Origin: Piscinibacter sp047602365
Lineage (GTDB): Bacteria > Pseudomonadota > Gammaproteobacteria > Burkholderiales > Burkholderiaceae_C
DNA length: 64,000 bases
Direction: 5' to 3'
NCBI GenBank assembly: GCA_047602365.1
Contig: JASGHM010000002.1
Span: forward strand, 1,178,001 to 1,242,000
Part shown: piece after piece, positions 41,121 to 51,109 of the stretch
Layout of the letters: every line of letters starts with the position of its first letter
Position numbering within the stretch: the stretch's first letter is position 1
Program-made: the position numbers and the translations under genes
Notes under the pieces: generated by a model
What the model was told of the DNA's origin: nothing
The model's database searches: none
Seen by the model: only the letters and a program-made list of their open reading frames with translations

Positions 41121-41168
41121 CTAGACCTTGCAGGTCCAGCGCGTAGTCCGCGGTGTCATAACCGTCAT
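41121..41168 (-). CDS. Candidate threonine leader peptide of thrS
   Basis: A 15-codon frame, MTVMTPRTTRWTCKV then TAG, with five threonine codons (ACG, ACA, ACT, ACG, ACC). GAAAGG stands just before the first ATG and ten bases before the second ATG (codon 4), which would give MTPRTTRWTCKV. It ends 88 bp before thrS, with a terminator between. Around its end, AAGGTC (41124-41129) can pair either with GGACCT inside the frame (41132-41137) or with GACCTT downstream (41099-41104), mutually exclusive hairpins. Stalling at Thr codons when charged tRNA-Thr is scarce would be the expected signal. No experimental or comparative proof here. Confidence 0.55.
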   Translation of the reverse strand: MTVMTPRTTRWTCKV

Positions 41169-41207
41169 GCCTTTCTCGCCCTTGCTGGTTGGAGCCCGAA
41201 TTGTATT

Positions 41208-41657
41208 TCAGTAGCGGTAGAGCTGATTGTTCTCGATGCGCACGCGGTCGCCGACACGCAGATCGCCCGGCTGCGCGTAGTCGAAGGTCCGCGTCTGGCC
41301 GCTCTGGGTGACGATGGCGACGCGGTAGAAGCTCTGCGCGCCACGCTGGTTCTTCTCGATCTGGTTGCCGATGATCGCGCCGCCGACAGCGCCGACGGCG
41401 GTCCCCGCATCGCGGCCCGAGCCGCTGCCGATCTGGCGGCCGACCACGGCGCCGATCACGCCGCCGAGCAGCGCGCCGCCGCCGGAGGTCTGGCTTTCCG
41501 CACGCACCAGGTCGACGCTCTGAACCTGGCCGTATTCGACCCGGTAGCCGGAGGCCGACGGCGTCGGCGGGCTCGGCTGCGTGGCGGGGTGGACGGCGCA
41601 GCCGGTGGCGATCAGCGTCGCGAGCAGCGCGGCGCTCAGAGTCACGGTTCGTTGCAT
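41208..41657 (-). CDS. Glycine-zipper outer-membrane lipoprotein (SlyB-like)
   Basis: About 149 residues from ATG 41657 with GAGGAG upstream. A lipoprotein signal (LSAALLATLIATGCAV, Cys at about 20) is followed by a Pro/Ser linker, then a glycine-zipper pair GGGALLGGVIGAVVGRQIGSGSGRDAGTAVGAVGGAIIGNQI (about 60-100) that forms a helical hairpin in membranes, and a small C-terminal domain (YRVAIVTQSGQTRTFDYAQPGDLRVGDRVRI). This matches SlyB/PcpP-like outer-membrane lipoproteins with structural or stress roles. It is transcribed toward thrS, 40 bp before the leader frame. Confidence 0.9.
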   Translation of the reverse strand: MQRTVTLSAALLATLIATGCAVHPATQPSPPTPSASGYRVEYGQVQSVDLVRAESQTSGGGALLGGVIGAVVGRQIGSGSGRDAGTAVGAVGGAIIGNQIEKNQRGAQSFYRVAIVTQSGQTRTFDYAQPGDLRVGDRVRIENNQLYRY

Positions 41658-41796
41658 GTGCTTCTCCTCGGGTTGGCGTTCCGGCCGGCGAAGCGCCGGC
41701 GGTGAACCACCCCTCTTCAACGCCGCAGCGCGCGGCAGGAAGCACAACGGGCGAGCAAAGAAATGTTGCTCGCCCGTCCAGGCCCACCGGCCTGTC

Positions 41797-42048
41797 CTAC
41801 TGCACCGTGTCGGGCTCGGTGTCGTCCGGCCGGGGCGGGGCGAAGCTCGCCGCGTCCAGCGGTTCGCGGTCATCGAGGGTGGTGGAGGTCAGCAGCCCCA
41901 GCCAGCGCTTCATGCCTCCGACGCTGGCACTGGCGCTGTCGGGCACCGAGTCGGTGGCGTCCGTCGCGTCGCCACTTCCGCCACCGCCGCCGCAGGCACC
42001 CAGCGAGGCTGCCAGCGCGGCCGCGACCATCACTTTGCGGATGTTCAT
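41797..42048 (-). CDS. Small lipoprotein next to the DUF4331 gene
   Basis: An 83-residue protein starting at ATG 42048, 11 bp after the DUF4331 stop. N-terminus MNIRKVMVAAALAASLGACGGGG is a clear lipoprotein signal with Cys at 19 followed by glycines. The rest is a short acidic linker (SGDATDATDSVPDSAS) and a tail with MKRWLGLLTSTTLDDREPLDAAS then PPRPDDTEPD. I do not recognise the family. The tail, rich in Asp/Glu-Pro, may be a conserved partner motif, since the gene is so tightly placed after DUF4331. Likely exported to the periplasmic face of a membrane. Confidence 0.75.
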   Translation of the reverse strand: MNIRKVMVAAALAASLGACGGGGGSGDATDATDSVPDSASASVGGMKRWLGLLTSTTLDDREPLDAASFAPPRPDDTEPDTVQ

Positions 42049-42059
42049 CGTGCGCTCCT

Positions 42060-43598
42060 TCACTGCGCGCCGGGGATCGGCGTGTTGAGGTAGGGGAAGC
42101 CGGGCAGCAGCGGCACCACGGCCTGGTCGACGGCGTCGTGCAGCTTGAAGGCGGTCTCCTTCAGCGGCACCGCCGCAGGCTTGCAGGCGGCACCGAAGCC
42201 GAAGGCATTGGTGTCGCCGTTGGCCATGCACAGCCCGCCCATCACCGCCACCAGCGAGATGTCGACGACGTCGTCCTTCGGCCGGCGGCCGTTCGGGAAG
42301 CCGGCGAAGTCGTTGCCACCGGCCAGCACGTTGCCGACGATGCCCAGCCTGTTCTGCTGTGCGAACGGCACCGGCGCGATGCCTGTGTTCAGCCGCAACT
42401 GCTCCGAGGCGACCACGCCGGCCGGCTGGTTCACGCCCGGGATGCCGGTCAGGAAGGTGGTGACCAGGTCGGTGCGCGGGAAGTTGGTCGGCGCGGTGTT
42501 CGGCAGGCCCAGCGCGATCTCCAGCAGCGCCGGCAGCGTCGGGTTGGTCACGTAGTCGGCGAACTGGCCGTCGTCCTTCGGCTTGGAGCCGTTGAAGCGG
42601 TCCTTGTCGGGCAGGCCGATGACCACCTCGTTGACCAGGGGCATGCCCAGCCGCGACACCTGCGTCCAGGCACCGCCGCTGATCGCGGTGGTCTGGTGGC
42701 CAGCCTTCGGCGTCGGGTCGAGCAGCGTGCCCTGGCGCAGGCTGGCGGTCGTCCAGGCGCCGATCACCGGTTCCCGGCCCTGCGTGAGGCAGCTCCTGTG
42801 CACCTCCAGCGCCAGCGAGGTCACGTTGGCATCGTCGACGGTGTTCGGCGCGGCGTTGATCAGCGTCGTGTCGGTGATCACCGCCACCGGCGCGTTGACG
42901 AGGTCGAAGATCGTTCCGAGGTTGACTGCGAAGGCTTCCTTGCGCTGGCCGGCGAACACCCGGCCCGGCATGTTGCAGCCCGGGATGTTGACGTTGAACA
43001 CATGCTTGGCCGCGTAGGCCGCGTAGTCGGGAATGGTCTTGGTGCCGATGTTGTCGACCGGCTTGTCGAACACCTTGCCGCCGCCGCTGGCGTTGGTCAG
43101 CGAGGAGCGGTTGCCACTGCGGCGGTCGCCGCGCACCACGTCGACGGTGTAGGTCTCGGTGACGTTCAGCGCCGCCGACCGCAGGCCGCTGACCTGCCCG
43201 GCCTGCGTCAGCGGGATCGCGACGTTCTTGCCACCGACCGGCAGGGTGATGGAGTTCAGCTTGTTGTTGAAGCGGAACTGGAAGCTCAGATCCTCCTTCG
43301 CGTCGCCGTCGTTGTCGATGTGGATCTCGTACAGCGCGTTGGGGTCCATCTTGAAGTAGTTGGGCCCGCCGTACGGGTCCTGCAGCGGCTGGTAGTTCGC
43401 GATCAGCGTGACGTAGCCGTCGCGGCCCGTCTCGTAGCTCATGAACATGTACAGGTCGGTGCCGTCCACCTTGGGCGCGGTGGTGATGAACGGCGCCTCG
43501 CGGTGGCTGGAGGCCAGTGCCGTGGCCGACAGGCCGGCGGCGATCAGTGCGGCGGCCAGCGGCAGCGCGCGCACGTGCTTGTGCATCGCAGAGGTCAT
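42060..43598 (-). CDS. DUF4331-domain exported protein
   Basis: A 512-residue protein with signal peptide (LPLAAALIAAGLSATALA, cleavage near 29) and mature start SSHREAPFITTAPKVDGTDLYMFMSYE, the hallmark of DUF4331. Further family features: YFKMDPNALYEIHIDNDGDAKEDLSFQFRFNN, IGTKTIPDYAAYA, GRVFAGQRKEAFAVNLGTIFDLVN, RLGMPLVNEVVIGLPDKDRFN and GFPNGRRPKDDVVDI. Function unknown; the family is often encoded with anti-sigma or tetratricopeptide genes. Here it is followed by a mini-lipoprotein. Extracytoplasmic, probably soluble. Confidence 0.9.
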   Translation of the reverse strand: MTSAMHKHVRALPLAAALIAAGLSATALASSHREAPFITTAPKVDGTDLYMFMSYETGRDGYVTLIANYQPLQDPYGGPNYFKMDPNALYEIHIDNDGDAKEDLSFQFRFNNKLNSITLPVGGKNVAIPLTQAGQVSGLRSAALNVTETYTVDVVRGDRRSGNRSSLTNASGGGKVFDKPVDNIGTKTIPDYAAYAAKHVFNVNIPGCNMPGRVFAGQRKEAFAVNLGTIFDLVNAPVAVITDTTLINAAPNTVDDANVTSLALEVHRSCLTQGREPVIGAWTTASLRQGTLLDPTPKAGHQTTAISGGAWTQVSRLGMPLVNEVVIGLPDKDRFNGSKPKDDGQFADYVTNPTLPALLEIALGLPNTAPTNFPRTDLVTTFLTGIPGVNQPAGVVASEQLRLNTGIAPVPFAQQNRLGIVGNVLAGGNDFAGFPNGRRPKDDVVDISLVAVMGGLCMANGDTNAFGFGAACKPAAVPLKETAFKLHDAVDQAVVPLLPGFPYLNTPIPGAQ

Positions 43599-43730
43599 GG
43601 GTCTCTTCCTTCGGGTCGTTGACGGGCCGGTCCCGTTCGACGGGACCGATCTTTCGACGCCAACTCGCGGCCGCTTGCGGTGTCTGGCGGGCTTTACGCG
43701 GGGCGGGAAGGAATGGATGCAGCGACGCCG

Positions 43731-44213
43731 TCAACCGCCCTGGTGCGTGGCTCGCATGCGCGCGGCGAACTCCTCGCGCAGCTGGCGCCTCACCTTGGCC
43801 GCCTCGCAACGCCGCTGCTGGTCGGGCGTGACCAGCACCAGCGGCGGCACCGGCGCCGGCTGGCGCGCATCGTCCAGCGCCACCATCGTGAAGAAGCAGC
43901 TGTTGGCGTGGCGCACGGTCTGGCGCCGGATGTCCTCGGTGACCACCTTGATGCCGATCTCCATCGAGGTGCGGCCGGTGTGGTTCACGCTGGCCAGGAA
44001 GCTGACCAGCTCGCCGACGTGGATGGGCTCGCGGAACATCACCTGGTCGACCGACAAGGTCACCACATAGCGCCCGGCGTAGCGGCTGGCGCAGGCGTAG
44101 GCCACCTGGTCGAGCAGCTTGAGGATGGTGCCGCCATGCACGTTGCCGCTGAAGTTCGCCATGTCGGGCGTCATCAGCACCGTCATCGTCAGTTCGTGGT
44201 TGGGCAGGTTCAT
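43731..44213 (-). CDS. Acyl-CoA thioesterase, hotdog fold (YciA-like), second copy
   Basis: A 160-residue enzyme nearly identical in its first 100 residues to the one at 9321: LTMTVLMTPDMANFSGNVHGGTILKLLDQVAYACASRYAGRYVVTLSVDQVMF, then HANSCFFTMVALDDARQPAPVPPL. The C-terminal helix differs. Cytoplasmic hydrolase of acyl-CoA. It lies in a chromosomal context next to a patatin-like hydrolase 15 bp upstream, so lipid or acyl-CoA turnover is plausible. Probably the native copy from which the accessory one arose or which shares a recent ancestor. Confidence 0.92.
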   Translation of the reverse strand: MNLPNHELTMTVLMTPDMANFSGNVHGGTILKLLDQVAYACASRYAGRYVVTLSVDQVMFREPIHVGELVSFLASVNHTGRTSMEIGIKVVTEDIRRQTVRHANSCFFTMVALDDARQPAPVPPLVLVTPDQQRRCEAAKVRRQLREEFAARMRATHQGG

Positions 44214-44228
44214 GGTCGGCTCCAGGGT

Positions 44229-45302
44229 CTAGACGAGCGGCTGCACCTCGATGGCCGACGGCCGCTCGAGCCAGCGCGCGAAGTCGTCGGCCAGGCGTTC
44301 GCTTTCCTGCACTGCGCGGCTCCAGGCACGCATGCGCGCCGCGAGGTCGTCGCCGTAGCGCTTGAAGTCGTTGCGGTCGGGCAGCTTGGCGTCGGGCAGC
44401 GTGGCGATCCACTCGGCGCGCGGCGACAGCACGATCACGTTGTCGAGGTGCGCCGTCGCGCGGTGGCGGTGGCGCAGCGCCTTGTCCAGCCAGCCCGGGA
44501 TCACCGTCTTCTGGAAGTGCGGGTAGAGCACCAGGCCTTCGCCCATCGAGGCGTAGTCGAGGTGCAGGTGGTAGTCGGTGATGCCGCCGTCCCAGTAGGC
44601 GCCGCGCGGGCCGCCGGGAACGTCGTGCACCGCCCGCAGCCAGAACGGGATCGAGCAGCTGGCCAGGATGCTCGGCTGCAGGTTGCGAGCCTCCAGCGGC
44701 ACGACGTGGGTGCGGAAGTCGCGCAGGTGCACCGGCAGCGGCTCGCGCGCATCGGAGAAGATCACCCGCTCCAGCCAGCCGCCCATCGCCTTGCGGCTGA
44801 CGGCATTGGTCGCGAACGCGCCCAGGTAGCCCAGCGGCGTGCGCAGCCGGCCCTCGCGGCCGAGCAGGTGGCGGCCGCGGCTGGTGAAGACATGCAGGCG
44901 AAAGCGCTCGTGGCCCAGCACCTCGGCCTCGCGCGCCGCGAAGCGCTCCGACAGCTTGGCACCGAACACCTCGCTGACATGCGCCGGCTTCGGCGCCTTG
45001 CCCGGCGCGTGTTCGTAGCTCTGCGCGATGTAGTCCTCGGCCATCTGTGCGAAAGCCTGTGCCGGCTGCGCCAGGCAGGCGGTGGCCATGCGCCAGGCAC
45101 CGATCGACGCGCCGAGCAGGTGCAGCGTCGGCCCCGGGCCGGCGAGCCAGTGGCCGAACAGGAAGCGGTCGAGCGGGCTCAGCACCAGGCCCTTGGGGCC
45201 GCCGGCGGCGGCGGGAATCACCCGCACGTCGGTCGGACGCAGGCCGTGTTCGCGAAGGTGGCGCCGGGCGCGCGGGCCGGCATGGATCTGCAGAGCTTGC
45301 AT
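44229..45302 (-). CDS. Patatin-like phospholipase
   Basis: A 357-residue protein starting at ATG 45302. Patatin motifs are complete: AAAGGPKGLVLSPLDRFLFG (oxyanion glycines), HLLGASIGAWRMA (nucleophile Ser66 in GxSxG), and WDGGITDYHL (catalytic Asp238 in DGG). These enzymes are lipid acyl hydrolases of Ser-Asp dyad type. The long middle region with GYLGAFATNAVSRKAMGGWLERV is usual for this bacterial subgroup. No signal peptide, so cytoplasmic. Divergent from nthA by only 39 bp; co-oriented with the thioesterase. Confidence 0.88.
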   Translation of the reverse strand: MQALQIHAGPRARRHLREHGLRPTDVRVIPAAAGGPKGLVLSPLDRFLFGHWLAGPGPTLHLLGASIGAWRMATACLAQPAQAFAQMAEDYIAQSYEHAPGKAPKPAHVSEVFGAKLSERFAAREAEVLGHERFRLHVFTSRGRHLLGREGRLRTPLGYLGAFATNAVSRKAMGGWLERVIFSDAREPLPVHLRDFRTHVVPLEARNLQPSILASCSIPFWLRAVHDVPGGPRGAYWDGGITDYHLHLDYASMGEGLVLYPHFQKTVIPGWLDKALRHRHRATAHLDNVIVLSPRAEWIATLPDAKLPDRNDFKRYGDDLAARMRAWSRAVQESERLADDFARWLERPSAIEVQPLV

Positions 45303-45341
45303 GGTCTCGCACTGTAGCGAAGCGGCCGCTACGATCGGCGC

Positions 45342-45995
45342 ATGGCACACGATCCGCACGACCACGATCATCACCACGAACACGACCACGACGACGAGCA
45401 CAGCGAGCTCGGCGAGATGGACCTGCGCGTGCGGGCGCTCGAGACGGTGCTTGCCGCCAAGGGCTACATCGATCCGGCGGCGCTGGACGTGCTGATCGAC
45501 ACCTATCAGACCAAGATCGGCCCGCGCAACGGCGCGCGTGTGGTCGCCCGTGCCTGGGCCGACCCGGCCTTCCGCGACTGGCTGCAGCGCGACGCGACCG
45601 CGGCGATCGCCTCGCTGGGTTACACCGGCCGCCAGGGCGAGCACATGGTGGCGGTGATGAACACGCCCGAGGAACACCACATGGTGGTCTGCACGCTGTG
45701 CAGCTGCTACCCCTGGCCGGTGCTCGGCCTGCCGCCCACCTGGTACAAGAGCGCACCCTACCGCTCGCGGGCGGTGAAGGATCCGCGCGGCGTGCTGGCC
45801 GACTTCGGTGTGACGCTGCCGGAGGCGACGCGCATCCGCGTCTGGGACTCCACCGCCGAGGTACGCTACCTGGTCATCCCGCAGCGCCCGGCCGGCAGCG
45901 AGGGCCTGGACGAGGAGCAGCTGGCGGCGCTGGTCACGAGAGACTCGATGATCGGCACCGGCCTGGCGAAGGCACCGTCCGAGGCGGCGGCATGA
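45342..45995 (+). CDS. nthA: Nitrile hydratase alpha subunit, cobalt type
   Basis: A 217-residue subunit. The metal site VCTLCSC (Cys117, Cys120, Cys122 with Ser121) has Thr after the first Cys, the mark of cobalt nitrile hydratases (iron enzymes have Ser). Other family blocks: RALETVLAAKGYIDPAALDVLIDTYQTKIGPRNGARVVARAWADPAFRDWL, YPWPVLGLPPTWYKSAPYRSRAVKDPRGVLADFG and VRVWDSTAEVRYLVIPQRP. An unusual His/Asp-rich N-terminus (DHDHHHEHDHDDEH, residues 6-19) may help metal loading. It hydrates nitriles to amides with the beta subunit, encoded next with a 4-base overlap. Confidence 0.95.
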   Translation: MAHDPHDHDHHHEHDHDDEHSELGEMDLRVRALETVLAAKGYIDPAALDVLIDTYQTKIGPRNGARVVARAWADPAFRDWLQRDATAAIASLGYTGRQGEHMVAVMNTPEEHHMVVCTLCSCYPWPVLGLPPTWYKSAPYRSRAVKDPRGVLADFGVTLPEATRIRVWDSTAEVRYLVIPQRPAGSEGLDEEQLAALVTRDSMIGTGLAKAPSEAAA

Positions 45996-46651
45996 ACTAC
46001 CTCAGCCACGCCGACCTCGGCGGCCGCGACGGCTTCGGCCCGGTGACGCCCGAGCCCGAAGGCGAGCTCTGGCATGCCGCCTGGGAGCCACGCGCGCTGG
46101 CCGTCACGCTGGCGATGGGCGCCACGGGCTCGTGGAACATCGACCAGAGCCGCAGCGCCCGCGAAACGCTGCCGGGCTACGCTCAGCTCGGCTACTACCA
46201 GATCTGGCTCGCCGCCCTGTGCCGGCTGATGGTCGAACGTGGCCTGGTCAGCGAGGCCGAACTCGCCGAGGCCCGCGCCGAAGCCGGCCCGCGGCCGCTG
46301 ACGCGGGTGCTGCGTGCCGAGCATGTCAGCGGCCTGCTGGCCCGGGGTTCGCCGACCGAGCGGCCCGCCACGGCTGCCGCGCGCTTCACGATCGGCGATC
46401 GGGTGCGCACGCGCAGCGGCCAGGTCGGCCACCACACCCGCCTGCCCGGCTACGCGCAGGGGCGTGTCGGCACGGTCGAGCGGCTGCACGGCACGCACGT
46501 CTTCGCCGACACGAATGCGCAGGGCCTGGGCGAGCAGCCGCAGTGGCTCTACACCGTCGCCTTCGACGGCCGCGAGCTGTGGGGCGACGCCGCCAGCCCC
46601 GGCCTCAGCGTCTCGATCGACGCCTGGGACGACTACCTGGAGCGCGCATGA
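45992..46651 (+). CDS. nthB: Nitrile hydratase beta subunit
   Basis: A 219-residue subunit starting at ATG 45992, overlapping nthA (ATGA). Family sequence MNYLSHADLGGRDGFGPVTPEPEGELWHAAWEPRALAVTLAMGATGSWNIDQSR at the N-terminus and the C-terminal SH3-like domain FTIGDRVRTR, HTRLPGYAQGRVGTVERLHGTHVFADTNAQG, LYTVAFDGRELWGD and SIDAWDDYLE. With NthA it forms the active enzyme. Followed directly, with another ATGA overlap, by the activator gene. No amidase or aldoxime dehydratase gene is nearby. Confidence 0.95.
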   Translation: MNYLSHADLGGRDGFGPVTPEPEGELWHAAWEPRALAVTLAMGATGSWNIDQSRSARETLPGYAQLGYYQIWLAALCRLMVERGLVSEAELAEARAEAGPRPLTRVLRAEHVSGLLARGSPTERPATAAARFTIGDRVRTRSGQVGHHTRLPGYAQGRVGTVERLHGTHVFADTNAQGLGEQPQWLYTVAFDGRELWGDAASPGLSVSIDAWDDYLERA

Positions 46652-47011
46652 AACCCGCCGCCCTGCCCGGCCAGCCGATGGCTCGGCGACGAACCGGTGT
46701 TCCGCGAGCCCTGGGAGGCGCATGCCTTCGCGATGGCGGTGACGCTGCATCAACGCGGCCTGTTCAGCTGGCCCGAATGGGCCGCGGCGCTGGCCGCGCA
46801 GATCCGCCGCGCGCAGGACGCTGGTGACGCCGACCTCGGCAACACCTACTACCGGCACTGGCTCGCCGCGCTCGAGGAACTGGTGGCCCGAAAGGGCGCG
46901 AGCTCCGCGGGGGAGCTCGCTCGTCATCGCGACGCCTGGGACCGTGCCGCCGACCGCACGCCGCACGGCCAGCCGATCGAACTGCAGCCGCGCGACTTCG
47001 ATCCGGCCTGA
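46648..47011 (+). pseudogene. Nitrile hydratase activator/accessory protein with a frameshift
   Basis: The gene should start at ATG 46648 (overlapping the nthB stop) and begins MKPAALPGQP in frame 1, but the conserved body, FREPWEAHAFAMAVTLHQRGLFSWPEWAAALAAQIRRAQ and DLGNTYYRHWLAALEELVARKG, continues in frame 2 from about 46680 to the stop at 47011. A single-base change near 46678-46680 (CAGCCGATGGCTC) restores one frame: P then WLGDEPVFREPWEA. Without repair, only a GTG-started piece from 46697 remains. Activators of about 100-130 residues insert cobalt or iron into NthA by subunit swapping. Either the enzyme lacks its maturation factor or the base is an error. Confidence 0.75.
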
Positions 47012-47033
47012 GCCGGCCGCAGCGCGGCGCCGC

Positions 47034-48602
47034 TCAGGCGTGCGCCAGCTTGAACGCGGCGACCGCGGCAACCAGCTGCTGCGCCTGCTGCTTCAGGCTG
47101 TCGGCCGCGGCAGCGCTTTCCTCGACCAGCGCGGCGTTCTGCTGCGTCACCTGGTCCATCTGGCTGACCGCCTCGCCGACCTGCTGCACGCCCGAGCTCT
47201 GCTCGGCGCTGGCGCTGCTGATCTCGCCCATGATGTCGGTGACGCGCTTGATCGCGGTGACCACCTCGTCCATCGTGCTGCCGGCCTGGTCGACCAGCAC
47301 CGTGCCCTGCTCGACACGTTCGACGCTGGCGGTGATCAGGCCCTTGATCTCCTTGGCCGCCTCGGCGCTGCGCTGCGCGAGGTTGCGCACCTCGCCGGCC
47401 ACCACCGCGAAGCCGCGGCCCTGCTCGCCGGCGCGGGCGGCTTCCACCGCGGCGTTCAGCGCCAGGATGTTGGTCTGGAAGGCGATGCCGTCGATCACCG
47501 TGATGATGTCGGCGATCTTCTTGCTGCTGTCGTTGATGCCCTTCATCGTGTCGACCACGCGGGCCACGACCTCGCCACCCTTGACCGCCACGTCGGTGGC
47601 ACCCATCGCCAGCTGGTTGGCCTGGCGGGCGTTGTCGGCGTTCTGCCTGACGGTCGAGCCGAGCTGTTCCATCGACGCCGCGGTCTGCTGCAGCGCGCTG
47701 GCCTGTTCCTCGGTGCGCTGGCTCAGATCGGCGTTGCCGCCGGCGATCTGCGCCGAGCCGGTGGCGATGCTGTCGCTGCCGTTGCGAACCGTGCCGACGA
47801 TGCGCGTCAGGTTCTGGTTCATCGTCTTCAGCGCGGCCAGCAGGCGGCCGGTCTCGTCCTGCGTCGTCGCCTCGATGCGCGAGCTGAGGTCACCGTTGGC
47901 CACCGTCTGCGCCACGGTCAGCGCCTGGCCGATCGGGCCGGTGATCGAGCGGGTCAGCCACCACGCAGCGCCGACACCGAGCAGCAGCGCCAGCACGCTG
48001 GTGATCAGCATGGTCGTCCTGGCGCTGTGATAGGCCTGCTTGGCTTCCTTGGCGGCGGTTTCGGTGAGTTGTTCCTCGAGGTCGGTCAGCTCGGCGATGA
48101 CGCGGATCCAGGCGATCGTCGCCGGGCGGGCCTCGCGCATCAGCAGTGCCGTGGCCTCGTCGTTCTTGTTTGCCAGCCCGAGGCGCACGACCGCATCGAC
48201 CTTCGGCGTCGCATCGGCCTTGGCCGAGCGCACCTTCTCGAGCAGCTCCTTTTCCTTGGCCGTCGTGGTCGGGTCGGCGCCGAACATCTCGCCGAGCTTC
48301 TTCTCGGCGGCCGTGTAGTCGGCGACGGCCTTCTGCAGGCCATCGTTGAGGCTGCGCATGCCGGCCTCGTCGGTCACCAGCACGATGTCGCGCGCCGCAG
48401 CGCCGATCTGGTTGATCGCGATGCGCATGTCACCGGCCAGATTGGCCTGGACATTGTTGACCTCGACCACGTCGTCCATGCCGTCCTGGACGGCGGCCAT
48501 GCCACGCAGGCCGATGGCCGTGACGACGACCAGCAGCAGCAGGACCAGGCCAAAGCCGGCGCCGAGTCGCGCCCCCAGGTTCAGATTGCGGAGAAAATTC
48601 AC
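47034..48602 (-). CDS. Methyl-accepting chemotaxis protein
   Basis: A 522-residue transducer (GTG start at 48602). Membrane segment 1 at about 12-32 (LGAGFGLVLLLLVVVTAIGLRG), a four-helix-bundle periplasmic sensor of about 160 residues (DDVVEVNNVQANLAGDMRIAINQIGAAARDIVLVTD), membrane segment 2 at about 195-213 (MLITSVLALLLGVGAAWWL), HAMP, and the cytoplasmic signalling domain with tip IAFQTNILALNAAVEAARAGEQGRGFAVVAGEVRNLAQRSA. Flanked by a sigma-28-like promoter at 48670-48696, so co-regulated with flagella. The receptor ligand is not readable; nearby nitrile hydratase offers no proof. Lacks a CheR-tethering NWETF pentapeptide. Confidence 0.95.
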   Translation of the reverse strand: MNFLRNLNLGARLGAGFGLVLLLLVVVTAIGLRGMAAVQDGMDDVVEVNNVQANLAGDMRIAINQIGAAARDIVLVTDEAGMRSLNDGLQKAVADYTAAEKKLGEMFGADPTTTAKEKELLEKVRSAKADATPKVDAVVRLGLANKNDEATALLMREARPATIAWIRVIAELTDLEEQLTETAAKEAKQAYHSARTTMLITSVLALLLGVGAAWWLTRSITGPIGQALTVAQTVANGDLSSRIEATTQDETGRLLAALKTMNQNLTRIVGTVRNGSDSIATGSAQIAGGNADLSQRTEEQASALQQTAASMEQLGSTVRQNADNARQANQLAMGATDVAVKGGEVVARVVDTMKGINDSSKKIADIITVIDGIAFQTNILALNAAVEAARAGEQGRGFAVVAGEVRNLAQRSAEAAKEIKGLITASVERVEQGTVLVDQAGSTMDEVVTAIKRVTDIMGEISSASAEQSSGVQQVGEAVSQMDQVTQQNAALVEESAAAADSLKQQAQQLVAAVAAFKLAHA

Positions 48603-48620
48603 GAGCCAAGTCCTCTGTGT

Positions 48621-48682
48621 CAGATGCCGAGTTCACCGTTGTCGATGACAACCGGTGATTCCGGCCATCACTTCGGCATCTG
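48621..48682. repeat. Nested inverted repeat between tex and the chemotaxis gene
   Basis: Outer arms CAGATGCCGA (48621-48630) and TCGGCATCTG (48673-48682) are perfect; inside, CACCGTTGTC (48634-48643) pairs with GACAACCGGTG (48647-48657) with one extra base. The minus-strand transcript would fold into a long stem just upstream of the receptor start. The right outer arm overlaps the -10 of the promoter at 48670. It may end tex transcripts or structure the receptor leader. Confidence 0.6.
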
Positions 48683-48696
48683 GGGCCAGGACTTGA
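48670..48696 (-). promoter_or_regulatory. Sigma-28 (FliA)-type promoter of the chemotaxis receptor
   Basis: On the minus strand TCAAG (48692-48696) is followed after 14 bases by GCCGAAGT (48670-48677). This is the spacing of the flagellar sigma-28 consensus (TAAAGTTT-N11-GCCGATAA, i.e. 14 bases between TAAAG and GCCGA). It lies 67 bp upstream of the receptor start codon. Confidence 0.6.
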
Positions 48697-48715
48697 GGAA
48701 AACCCGGTAGAGCGT

Positions 48716-51105
<2,390 letters not shown>

Positions 51106-51109
<4 letters not shown>

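Noticed and set aside
39269..41146. A 625-codon plus-strand frame opposite thrS
   Set aside because: Antisense shadow; thrS motifs are unambiguous on the minus strand.
41036..41207. T-box riboswitch upstream of thrS
   Set aside because: T-boxes are mainly in Gram-positive bacteria and I see no specifier loop or T-box bulge; the leader-peptide model fits better.
41797..45756. A 1319-codon open frame on the minus strand
   Set aside because: Only its last 83 codons are real (small lipoprotein). The rest runs out of frame through DUF4331, thioesterase and patatin genes that have clear family motifs, and its composition is the Ala/Arg/Pro bias of GC-rich shadows.
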